From contig NZ_JBFMKQ010000001.1 of NCBI RefSeq assembly GCF_040786285.1, positions 62,001 through 126,000 of the forward strand: a stretch of DNA of 64,000 bases, given 5' to 3'. The position numbers and the translations under genes are program-made. Source of the stretch: Aquimarina sp040786285 (lineage in GTDB: Bacteria > Bacteroidota > Bacteroidia > Flavobacteriales > Flavobacteriaceae). How positions within the stretch are numbered: position 1 is the first letter of the stretch; every line of letters begins with the position of its first letter. The notes under the pieces were generated by a model. It was not told the origin of the DNA. It searched no databases and saw nothing but the letters and a program-made list of their open reading frames with translations. Shown here piece after piece: positions 34,385 through 42,826 of this stretch.

Positions 34385-35953
34385 TTATCGTACTCCGTGC
34401 ATTAATTTCTTAAGTAATGGATTTAACAGTATCATAATACCTCCTGCCGCTACAGGCACTACCGTAAATATTAAAAAGAAGGTCGACAATGAATACTCAC
34501 TTGTAATTTTATCAATCATTCCGCCAAGTTGTCCGGCAGACCAATTTCCAATAAAAATTGCTAAATACCACACTCCAAACATTAAACCAATTAATTTAGG
34601 AGAAACTAATTTACTTACATAAGATAATCCAACCGGAGATAAGAACAATTCTCCTATAGTATGAAATAAATATGCAAGAATTAACCAAAGCATACTTACT
34701 TTTGCGGTTTCTGCACCTTGCGGAATAGTAATGGCTCCAAACGCTAACAGTGCAAAACCAAAGCCTAAAAGAATAAGCCCTAGCCCAAATTTTACTGCTG
34801 CAGAGGGATTATACTTACTTTCCCATAGTCTAGAGAACATCGGCGCAAAAGATATAATAAACAACGAATTTAAAATTCCAAACCAAGAAGCAGGAACTTC
34901 TGTTGTATCGGCATTAAACTCGCGGTATAATTTCCATACAACTATGGTCCAAATTATCGCAAAACTAAATCCTAAAATACTATTGGATAATGATATTTTC
35001 TTAAAGGTCTGAACAAATAATTTATAGAGCACCCAGGTAATAATTACCAAAGGCACTAACGTTATTATTGCATCAACTATTTTAAAAATTGTTGCGCTAT
35101 CACCGACCAAAATTCGATTCGTATACTTACTGGCAAAAATGGTCATTGAACCGCCTGCTTGTTCGAATGCTGCCCAAAAGAATATGGTAAAGAACGCCAA
35201 AATAGCGACTACTATATACCTGTCTTTTTGAACTTTAGAACTCACCTTTACCTCTTCAACAACTTCTTCTACGGTGTCTTCAATTACATCATCAACTTCA
35301 TCGAGTTCCAATTTCTCTTTAGGAGATAGTCCTACTTTTTCAAAAATACTTCTACCAAACCAGAATTGAAGCATTCCTAAAAGCATAAATATTCCAGCTA
35401 AACCAAAACCAAAACTCCAGCTTACTTTTTCTCCAATATATCCGCATAACATTATACCCAAAAATGCTCCTGCATTAACCCCCATATAGTAAATAGTATA
35501 TGCACCATCTTTCTTTTCTTCATTCTTATCATACAATCCACTAACGATAGATGTTAAGTTTGGTTTAAATAAACCATTACCTATAATTAGGCATGCCAAT
35601 CCTATGTAAAGAAACATAGGGGTTTCTAATGCCATTGAAATATGACCTAACGTCATAAACAACGCTCCAAGCGCTACCGCTTTTCTATACCCCAGAAATT
35701 TGTCGGCTATAAACCCACCGAAAATAGGTGTAAGATACACCAGACCCGTGTACCAACCATAAAGCTTCAGGGCGTCTTCGTTACTCCATGCCCAGCCCCC
35801 ATCAATAATCTGACTAGTTAAAAATAACACAAAAAGAGCACGCATTCCATAGTAGGAAAAACGCTCCCACATTTCTGTAAAAAAAAGAACAAATAATGAT
35901 GGTTTATGCCCTAGTAAACTAAATACTTTTGAATCGTTTGTTGTAGTACTCAT
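34385..35953 (-). CDS. POT/PTR2 family proton-dependent di/tripeptide transporter (copy 2)
   Basis: The 522-residue major-facilitator protein of the proton-oligopeptide family has the diagnostic E-x-x-E-R segment, EMWERFSYYGMRALFVLFL, at the first helix, about 14 transmembrane helices and the second POT signature region around YYMGVNAGAF. A charged, Glu/Val-rich central loop (about 215-245) is longer than in its neighbour. It starts nine bases after the other POT gene. It imports di- and tripeptides, probably those released by the peptidase in the same operon. Confidence 0.94.
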   Translation of the reverse strand: MSTTTNDSKVFSLLGHKPSLFVLFFTEMWERFSYYGMRALFVLFLTSQIIDGGWAWSNEDALKLYGWYTGLVYLTPIFGGFIADKFLGYRKAVALGALFMTLGHISMALETPMFLYIGLACLIIGNGLFKPNLTSIVSGLYDKNEEKKDGAYTIYYMGVNAGAFLGIMLCGYIGEKVSWSFGFGLAGIFMLLGMLQFWFGRSIFEKVGLSPKEKLELDEVDDVIEDTVEEVVEEVKVSSKVQKDRYIVVAILAFFTIFFWAAFEQAGGSMTIFASKYTNRILVGDSATIFKIVDAIITLVPLVIITWVLYKLFVQTFKKISLSNSILGFSFAIIWTIVVWKLYREFNADTTEVPASWFGILNSLFIISFAPMFSRLWESKYNPSAAVKFGLGLILLGFGFALLAFGAITIPQGAETAKVSMLWLILAYLFHTIGELFLSPVGLSYVSKLVSPKLIGLMFGVWYLAIFIGNWSAGQLGGMIDKITSEYSLSTFFLIFTVVPVAAGGIMILLNPLLKKLMHGVR

Positions 35954-35962
35954 AAAAATATC

Positions 35963-37357
35963 TTATTCTGCGGCATCAGCTAATTCGAACCCTTCAGCTT
36001 CTTCGTGAATTGTTCCTTCTTTATCTTCAACACCGTGAGTAAGAACTTCTAGTTTCTTTCTGAATAGCATCACAATTGATCCAAATGCTACACAAAAGAC
36101 TGCGATTCCTGTAAAAATTGCAAATTCTCCTTGACTCTCTGCCCATTCTCCCAATAAGCCTGCAAGTTTATTTCCAAAACCTGTCATCGCAAAATATACT
36201 CCCATCATTAGCGCTCCATATTTAACAGGAGCCAATTTAGTAATAAAAGAGAGCGCAACCGGAGATATACAAAGCTCACCTATTGTATGGAACAAATATG
36301 CTAATACTAACCAATACATTGCAGATGACCCATCAGCACTATACTCCATAGAAGCTGCGGTCATAAAGAAGAACCCTGTACCCATAATAATGAGCCCAAT
36401 AATCATTTTAAACAATGAACTCGATACTTTACCTTTTAATTTTCTATTAGCCCAATATATAGCTACTGAAGTACCCAAGAAAATAATAAACATTGCATTT
36501 AATGATTGAAACCAAGAAGCAGGAACTTCCCAACCCATCAACATTCTGTTAGTTTTTCCACTTGCATACAAATTCATTAGTCCCCCTGCTTGTTCAAAAG
36601 CTCCCCAGAAGACTATTACTAATAAAAATGAAATTAATAAAACTATGACTCTATCTTTTTCAATTTTAGTTAATGGTTTTTTCATGGCTTCTTTATCCTC
36701 AACTTTTTCTGAAGCCCCTAAAAAATTACCCACATTAGCTAGATATTTTTGACCGAGAAGATATTGTAACAACCCTAGAGCCATACCAATACCCGCAAGA
36801 CCAAACCCATAGTGCCATCCGTGTACTTCTCCTACATATCCAACAATTAAACTAGATAGAAAAGCTCCAAGGTTAATCCCTATATAGAAAATCGTAAATC
36901 CTTTATCTCTACGTATATCTCCTTGCTTATACAAACCACCTACCATTGTAGATATATTTGGTTTTAGCATTCCCACTCCTGCTATGATTAATCCAAGCCC
37001 AGAATACCATGCCCACATCTCTTCTATTGCCAAAATACTATGCCCAGCAACCAATAAAATTCCTCCGACTAATACTGATTTCTTTTGTCCCAATAATTTA
37101 TCTGCTATCCATCCTCCTGGTATGGATGCTACATATACTAACATCGTATACCATCCATATAATGCCAATGCTTCTCCAGATGACCATCCTAATCCTGCAT
37201 TCTCATCTACAGTCTTAGTTGTAAGGTATAATACAAAAAGTGCTCTCATTCCATAGTAGGAAAAACGCTCCCACATTTCTGTAAAAAATAATATGTATAA
37301 TCCTACCGGATGCCCAAAAAGCTCTTTTTGATGAGCTGCTTTAACTGTATTTGCCAT
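35963..37357 (-). CDS. POT/PTR2 family proton-dependent di/tripeptide transporter (copy 1)
   Basis: The 464-residue transporter is paralogous to the next gene, with the same EMWERFSYYGMRALFVLYL start, the POT signature FYIGINLGAF and a C-terminal acidic tail. It lies 17 bases after the dipeptidyl peptidase stop, so the three genes form a peptidase-transporter-transporter operon. The pair arose by tandem duplication, and differing loop lengths suggest different specificity or regulation. Confidence 0.94.
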   Translation of the reverse strand: MANTVKAAHQKELFGHPVGLYILFFTEMWERFSYYGMRALFVLYLTTKTVDENAGLGWSSGEALALYGWYTMLVYVASIPGGWIADKLLGQKKSVLVGGILLVAGHSILAIEEMWAWYSGLGLIIAGVGMLKPNISTMVGGLYKQGDIRRDKGFTIFYIGINLGAFLSSLIVGYVGEVHGWHYGFGLAGIGMALGLLQYLLGQKYLANVGNFLGASEKVEDKEAMKKPLTKIEKDRVIVLLISFLLVIVFWGAFEQAGGLMNLYASGKTNRMLMGWEVPASWFQSLNAMFIIFLGTSVAIYWANRKLKGKVSSSLFKMIIGLIIMGTGFFFMTAASMEYSADGSSAMYWLVLAYLFHTIGELCISPVALSFITKLAPVKYGALMMGVYFAMTGFGNKLAGLLGEWAESQGEFAIFTGIAVFCVAFGSIVMLFRKKLEVLTHGVEDKEGTIHEEAEGFELADAAE

Positions 37358-37374
37358 TATGTTTGTTTAATTAA

Positions 37375-39546
37375 TTATAAGTTCTCTTTAATGAAGTTTG
37401 TCATTTTATTATATAAGTGTAATCGGGTATTACCCCCATAGATACCATGATTCTTGTCGGGATAGATTGCCCAATCAAAATCCTTATTGGCCTGTATCAA
37501 GGCTTCGACCAATTGCATCGTATTTTGCACATGCACATTATCATCTGCACTACCATGTACTAATAAAAATTTTCCTTTTAATCCATCTACAAAATTAATA
37601 GGCGAATTACTATCATATCCTTTTGCATTTTCTTGTGGAGTCATCAAATATCGTTCTGTATAGATAGTATCATAAAATCTCCAACTAGTAACGGGAGCAA
37701 CAGCAATGGCCATTTTAAAGGTGTCTGGTGCTTTAAACAGGCAATTACTAGACATAAAACCACCGTAGCTCCATCCCCAAATTCCTATTCGGGAAGCATC
37801 AATATAAGGTAGCGCGCCAAGTTGTTTTGCAGCTGCAATCTGATCCTGCACTTCTAGATTACCCAAATCGTTTTGTGTTGCTTTCTTAAATTTAGCACCT
37901 TTTAGCCCCGTTCCTTTACCATCAATGCATGCTACAATATATCCTTGTTGCGCCAACATCATATACCAATAATCATTGGCTCTGTGCCATGAGTTTTTCA
38001 CCATTTGAGAACCCGGGCCTGAATATTGATACATTAATAAAGGGTACTTCTTTTTAGGATCAAAATCTTTAGGTTTGATCGTCCACATATTCAATGTTTC
38101 TCCATTAACCTCGATCGTAGAAAACTCTTTTGGTCGCACGTCATATTGTGCCAAATTCTCCAGTAACGTTTTATTGTTTTTGATCTCTCGTACTACTTTT
38201 CCTGTAGATCCATCATTTAATGTATACTCGTATGGAGTCGTAGCGTTTGAAAAATAATTAATGTAAGAACTAAAATCAGCGCTAAACTCTGCATCATTAA
38301 ATCCATCTTTGGTACTTAATTGTTTTTTATCTTTTCCGTCCAGGGTTATAGCATAAATATCGCGATTAATATTTCCGTTTTCTACACTTTGATACAATAT
38401 CCTTTTGTTCTTTTTATCGTACCCATAATATTGAGTTACCTCCCAATCACCTTTAGTAATCTGGTTAATCAATTCACCAGTTTCCTTATAGTGATAGATA
38501 TGATTGTATCCATCTTTTTCACTAGTCCAGATAAAGCTATTATCTTCTAAAAATGTTAAATTATCGGTAATATCAATATAAGCCTCATCTTTCTCATTAA
38601 GTACCACTTTTGGAGCCTTTGTTTTAGCGTCTACAAAAACTAAATCCAGATTATTTTGGTGTCTATTCATTACTTGTACACTCAAAATATCTGGATTGGC
38701 TGTCCATTTTATTCTAGGGATATAAAAATCTTTATACTCTCCTAACTTGACTTTATCTGATGACATGGCAGTAATATCTGCTATAAATAGAGAAACTTTA
38801 GCATTTTTCTCTCCTGCCTTAGGATATTTAAAAACATCTTGTTTTTGATACAATGCTTTTCCATACACATCCATAGAGAACTCTGGCACTTCTTTTTCGT
38901 CAAATCTCAAAAATGCTATTTTGTTACTATCCGCACTCCAATCAAAAGCTCTAACAAAAGAAAATTCTTCTTCATATACCCAATCGGTAATCCCGTTTAT
39001 GATTTCATTTTTCTTACCATCATCTGTTAACTGAATTTCTTGTCCAGTAACGAAATTCAGCATAAAAATATTATTATCCTCTATATAGGCAATCTTATTA
39101 CCATCGGGCGATAACATTGGAGATTGGATTTTCTTTTCACTAACTTTAAACACTCCATTAGATGGAACATCATAAATATGGTAAATCCCTCTTGAAGAGC
39201 GTCGATATATTTGTTCCATCTCACTAGAGAGTAAAATTCTATTCTCGTCTTTACTAAAAGAATATCCCTGAAACGAATCTAAGCCCTCTATAGAGGCAGA
39301 ACTTATCAAGGTTTTAGCTTTTTCTCCTGTCTCATAATCATAGACCTCTATATTGGTTGCGCCAGAGGCTTTGTCTTTTTCTAAAACAGAATATTGTGTT
39401 CCGTTTTTCATAGAATGCAATGATTCTAAGGTTTCAGTTCTAAATGCTCCTCCCCATATTTCATCTAAGGTAAAAGCTTTGTTTTGGGCTGTAGTTACGA
39501 GCCCAATAAAAAGTGTAAATCCAAAAAACAATTTTGTAATCTTCAT
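37375..39546 (-). CDS. Dipeptidyl peptidase IV-like S9 serine peptidase
   Basis: The 723-residue exported peptidase has a signal peptide (residues 1-20, ending TTAQ), an N-terminal beta-propeller DPPIV_N region (about 90-440) and a C-terminal alpha/beta hydrolase domain. The triad is Ser593 (GWSYGG), Asp668/669 (SADDNVH) and His700 (KNHGIYG). The substrate-binding double Glu appears as DWVYEEEF. It releases dipeptides, preferably after Pro or Ala, in the periplasm, and the following POT transporters can take them up. Confidence 0.96.
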   Translation of the reverse strand: MKITKLFFGFTLFIGLVTTAQNKAFTLDEIWGGAFRTETLESLHSMKNGTQYSVLEKDKASGATNIEVYDYETGEKAKTLISSASIEGLDSFQGYSFSKDENRILLSSEMEQIYRRSSRGIYHIYDVPSNGVFKVSEKKIQSPMLSPDGNKIAYIEDNNIFMLNFVTGQEIQLTDDGKKNEIINGITDWVYEEEFSFVRAFDWSADSNKIAFLRFDEKEVPEFSMDVYGKALYQKQDVFKYPKAGEKNAKVSLFIADITAMSSDKVKLGEYKDFYIPRIKWTANPDILSVQVMNRHQNNLDLVFVDAKTKAPKVVLNEKDEAYIDITDNLTFLEDNSFIWTSEKDGYNHIYHYKETGELINQITKGDWEVTQYYGYDKKNKRILYQSVENGNINRDIYAITLDGKDKKQLSTKDGFNDAEFSADFSSYINYFSNATTPYEYTLNDGSTGKVVREIKNNKTLLENLAQYDVRPKEFSTIEVNGETLNMWTIKPKDFDPKKKYPLLMYQYSGPGSQMVKNSWHRANDYWYMMLAQQGYIVACIDGKGTGLKGAKFKKATQNDLGNLEVQDQIAAAKQLGALPYIDASRIGIWGWSYGGFMSSNCLFKAPDTFKMAIAVAPVTSWRFYDTIYTERYLMTPQENAKGYDSNSPINFVDGLKGKFLLVHGSADDNVHVQNTMQLVEALIQANKDFDWAIYPDKNHGIYGGNTRLHLYNKMTNFIKENL

Positions 39547-39741
39547 ATCATATTTTAAAAATTGTTAACGCCAAGAATACTAAAAAATCCGTGAAAAATA
39601 CAACAATTGATGTTAAATACAATAAAAACAGGAGTAGGAAAGCAATATTTTTTATCAAATCATCAATCAAAGTTTAAAATTACTACAACACAAAATGATC
39701 TGAATCGACTTTTTGAGTATGTAAATGATAAAACAGAATAG

Positions 39742-39749
39742 TATCTTTG
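39742..39749 (+). promoter_or_regulatory. Candidate -7 element before HMG-CoA reductase
   Basis: TATCTTTG fits TAnnTTTG and lies 23 bases before ATG 39773. Because it is inside the longer reading frame that begins at ATG 39725, it supports the downstream start. A TTTG at 39712-39715 is 26 bases upstream, longer than the usual spacer. Confidence 0.45.
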
Positions 39750-39772
39750 GAGCATCAATAATAAAAAACATA

Positions 39773-41089
39773 ATGGCACCAGTAGTTTCTGGGTTTTCTA
39801 AACTCTCTAAAGCAGATAAAATCAAATGGTTGGCAGAACATCATTTTAGTAATGACAATAATGCTACCGATACACTAACCACCTACTGGAATTCTGATGA
39901 TAATTTACAGCAACTTCATGATGAATTTACAGAAAATACAATTTCTAACTATTACCTTCCTTTTTCGGTTGCTCCCAATTTTTTGATTAACGACACCCGA
40001 TATACATTACCTATGACTATCGAAGAAAGTTCGGTGGTAGCAGCAGCCAGTAAAGCGGCTAAGTTTTGGCAAAATCGAGGCGGTTTTAAAGCAGAAGTAC
40101 TATCAACAGTAAAGGTAGGGCAGGTACATTTTACATATACTGGTACTCCCGAAAAACTTAAAAAATTCTTTACTACTATAAAAACTGATGTATTACAATC
40201 GGTATCTCAGATTACCAAAAACATGGAAAAACGAGGTGGTGGTGTACAAGAAATTGAACTTAGAGACAAAACCTCAGAAATAGAGAATTACTATCAATTG
40301 CATTGCACTTTTGAAACCGCAGATGCAATGGGGGCAAATTTCATCAACTCTTGTCTAGAACAGTTTGCAAAAACGCTGATTGTCGAAGCTAAACAATATA
40401 GTGGCTTTTCTGAAACAGAAAAAGACATTGAGATTATTATGAGCATTCTCTCTAACTATGTGCCTCAATGTATAGTTAAAGCTTTAGTGTCTTGTCCTGT
40501 AAATGAATTACCCAATACCGATCAGTTATCATCACAACAGTATGCCGAAAAATTTATAAGGGCAGTTCGTATTGCAGAAGTTGAGCCTTACCGTGCCGTT
40601 ACCCATAATAAGGGGATTATGAATGGTATTGATGCCGTAGTTTTAGCTACCGGAAATGATTTTAGAGCCATCGAGGCAGGAGCTCACGCCTATGCTGCAA
40701 AAGACGGAAAATATAAAAGTCTTACTCATGCCGAAATTAAGAATGATCAATTCACTTTCTCAATTGAAATACCCTTAGCACTCGGTACTGTTGGTGGTTT
40801 AACTACATTACACCCATTAGTGAAATTAGCATTGCAGCTTCTAGGAAAACCTAATGCAAAAGAGTTAATGAAAATTACTGCCGTGGCAGGATTAGCACAA
40901 AACTTTGCTGCAATAAATTCACTAATCACTACCGGAATTCAGCAAGGGCATATGAAAATGCATTTGATGAATATTCTTAATCAGTTTAAAGCGACTGATC
41001 AAGAAAAAGAACAACTTGTTGAATATTTTAAAACAAATACCGTTACTCACAGTGAAGTAGTTGCACAAATCGAAAAATTAAGAGCCTGA
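39773..41089 (+). CDS. mvaA: Hydroxymethylglutaryl-CoA reductase, class II
   Basis: Interconverts HMG-CoA and mevalonate. The 438-residue protein starts MAPVVSGFSKLSKADKI, the class II ('degradative-type') N-terminus, and shows the catalytic Glu in TIEESSVVAAASKAA, DAMGANFIN, GTVGGLTTLHP and the C-terminal His of GHMKMH. The upstream ATG 39725 would add 16 residues and overlaps the promoter-like element. In this genus-level context the enzyme most likely makes mevalonate for isoprenoids, since a GHMP kinase follows. Its stop overlaps the next ATG (TGATG). Confidence 0.94.
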   Translation: MAPVVSGFSKLSKADKIKWLAEHHFSNDNNATDTLTTYWNSDDNLQQLHDEFTENTISNYYLPFSVAPNFLINDTRYTLPMTIEESSVVAAASKAAKFWQNRGGFKAEVLSTVKVGQVHFTYTGTPEKLKKFFTTIKTDVLQSVSQITKNMEKRGGGVQEIELRDKTSEIENYYQLHCTFETADAMGANFINSCLEQFAKTLIVEAKQYSGFSETEKDIEIIMSILSNYVPQCIVKALVSCPVNELPNTDQLSSQQYAEKFIRAVRIAEVEPYRAVTHNKGIMNGIDAVVLATGNDFRAIEAGAHAYAAKDGKYKSLTHAEIKNDQFTFSIEIPLALGTVGGLTTLHPLVKLALQLLGKPNAKELMKITAVAGLAQNFAAINSLITTGIQQGHMKMHLMNILNQFKATDQEKEQLVEYFKTNTVTHSEVVAQIEKLRA

Positions 41090-41274
41090 TGAAAATTAAA
41101 TTCTTTCTAAAAAAATTCCTCATAATCACAATAACTCTTTTGGTATTGAATATCATTTTGAGTTATTTTATCTTTGATAAATCCAATTTTTTGCAAGAAA
41201 TAATTGCATCAATACTATCAGGAACTTTATTAGCATTGGGTTTCACATATGCCAATAGTCATAATTTGAAATAA
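41089..41274 (+). CDS. Small two-helix membrane protein between HMGR and GHMP kinase
   Basis: The 61-residue protein has a basic N-terminus, two hydrophobic helices (about 8-27 and 36-54) and a polar tail. It is coupled to HMG-CoA reductase through a TGATG overlap and lies 19 bases before the kinase. I recognise no family. Class II HMG-CoA reductase is soluble, so a membrane role in this pathway would be new; it may also be an unrelated passenger. Confidence 0.65.
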   Translation: MKIKFFLKKFLIITITLLVLNIILSYFIFDKSNFLQEIIASILSGTLLALGFTYANSHNLK

Positions 41275-41293
41275 AACCAATTTCAATTAAGAA

Positions 41294-42241
41294 ATGAAAA
41301 AATCCTTCTACAGCCACGGTAAGTTATTGCTCACTGCGGAATATTTAGTTCTCGATAGTATCGAAGCTTTAGCATTACCCTGCAGAAAAGGGCAATGGTT
41401 ATTTGTAGAAGAAAATGATACTAACCAAATCCATTGGAAAAGTATTGATGAAGAAGGTAATTGCTGGTTTGAAACCGAAATCAATCTCCCGCTTGAATCT
41501 GTAACAAAAGATGAACCTTCGACTGATCCCACTCTTAGTGATGAAGAAGGTCTTGGAATAACAGAAACTTTGTTAGAAATATTAATTGCAGCAAAAGAAC
41601 TTAATCCAAATTTCCTTTCTTCAGATAAAGGATACATCGTAGAAACCCGACTAGAATTTCATCGCGAATGGGGGCTTGGGTCTTCTTCTACATTAATTAA
41701 CAATATCGCACAATGGGCAAAAGTAGATGCCTTTGCATTATTAGACAACAGTTTTAGAGGTAGCGGATACGATATTGCATGTGCTCAACACGATGTACCA
41801 ATACTATACAATCGTAATGAGGGCAGACCAACCATTAAAGAAGTATCTTTTGACCCTTCATTTAAAGAAAACCTATTTTTCATCTATTTAAATCAAAAGC
41901 AAGATAGTAAAGCATCTATTAAGCATTACCAATCTTTACCCTTAAAAGATTTTGATAAAGCTGCTGCCACCATAACCGAAATAACTCATAAAATGCTAGA
42001 TTGCTCTTCGTTACATGAATTCGAAACGTTGTTAGCTTCTCACGAAGAAATCATTTCTAAAATCATAAAGACTCCTACTGTTAAATCAGTATTATTCTCT
42101 GATTACCCAGGAAGTGTTAAGAGTCTTGGAGGCTGGGGTGGAGATTTTGTTTTGGTCACTGGATCCAAAAATGAGACATCATATTTTATAGAAAAAGGAT
42201 ATACTACAATTATTCCTTATTCTGAAATGGTTTTGCAGTAA
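41294..42241 (+). CDS. GYDIA-family GHMP kinase (probable mevalonate-pathway kinase)
   Basis: The 315-residue GHMP-fold kinase starts with FYSHGKLLLTAEYLVLDS, the mevalonate-kinase-like substrate segment. The phosphate-binding loop is WGLGSSSTLI (about 128-137), followed by the GSGYDIACAQ motif that names the family, and a C-terminal Gly-rich LGGWGGDFVL. Together with HMG-CoA reductase upstream it is best read as mevalonate or phosphomevalonate kinase. The exact phosphorylation step cannot be set from sequence. Confidence 0.9.
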   Translation: MKKSFYSHGKLLLTAEYLVLDSIEALALPCRKGQWLFVEENDTNQIHWKSIDEEGNCWFETEINLPLESVTKDEPSTDPTLSDEEGLGITETLLEILIAAKELNPNFLSSDKGYIVETRLEFHREWGLGSSSTLINNIAQWAKVDAFALLDNSFRGSGYDIACAQHDVPILYNRNEGRPTIKEVSFDPSFKENLFFIYLNQKQDSKASIKHYQSLPLKDFDKAAATITEITHKMLDCSSLHEFETLLASHEEIISKIIKTPTVKSVLFSDYPGSVKSLGGWGGDFVLVTGSKNETSYFIEKGYTTIIPYSEMVLQ

Positions 42242-42301
42242 GTTATTCTGGTCTCTTGGTAGAAAAACAACTTTTACACATAAAAACAAGGTTCATATAA
42301 A

Positions 42302-42652
42302 CTATTCACCATGCATCCAGGCTTTTTTCTCTAATAGCACCTCCTCTGTTTCTATATTATTCTCATCAGGAACACAACAATCCACAGGACAAACAGAAGC
42401 GCATTGTGGTTCGTCATGAAAACCTTTACATTCTGTACATTTATCAGATACTATAAAATAAAATTCATCTGAAACTGGCGCATTTTCAGCATCGGCATCT
42501 ATTTCTTTTCCATCAAGAGAAGTAACGATACCACTTAAAGATGTTTCATCAGAATAAGACCATTCCTGATCGGGTTCATAAATTGCATTATTAGGACATT
42601 CAGAAACACAAGCATCACAGTTAATGCATTCATCGGTTATTATAATTGCCAT
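42302..42652 (-). CDS. 2[4Fe-4S] ferredoxin
   Basis: The 116-residue protein has cluster motifs CINCDACVSECP near the N-terminus and CTECKGFHDEPQCASVCP in the second half, the latter with the insertion typical of Alvin/bacterial-type 2[4Fe-4S] ferredoxins. An acidic linker of about 45 residues separates them. It is divergent from korA across a 174-base region, so it is probably the electron acceptor of the 2-oxoacid oxidoreductase, carrying electrons to the NADH-module-less complex I. Confidence 0.94.
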   Translation of the reverse strand: MAIIITDECINCDACVSECPNNAIYEPDQEWSYSDETSLSGIVTSLDGKEIDADAENAPVSDEFYFIVSDKCTECKGFHDEPQCASVCPVDCCVPDENNIETEEVLLEKKAWMHGE

Positions 42653-42765
42653 ATTTATCTGTTTTTAAAACACTTAAATATACAACTTAAAATTATTTTA
42701 AACTTTCTTTAAAATGGCAAAAACCACACTACATTGTTAAAAGTAAGGTTAAATATGCCCCCTAT

Positions 42766-42795
42766 TTTATCAAAATCTAACCAAATTTTGATAAA
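42766..42795. promoter_or_regulatory. 11-base inverted repeat in the ferredoxin/korA control region
   Basis: TTTATCAAAAT (42766-42776) and ATTTTGATAAA (42785-42795) are perfect complements with an 8-base spacer. The repeat is 32 bases before the korA ATG and 114 bases before the ferredoxin start, a good position for a dimeric regulator acting on the divergent genes. It could instead be a hairpin in the korA leader. Confidence 0.5.
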
Positions 42796-42826
42796 TTTAA
42801 GTGATTTTTTAAAATTCATATACATT

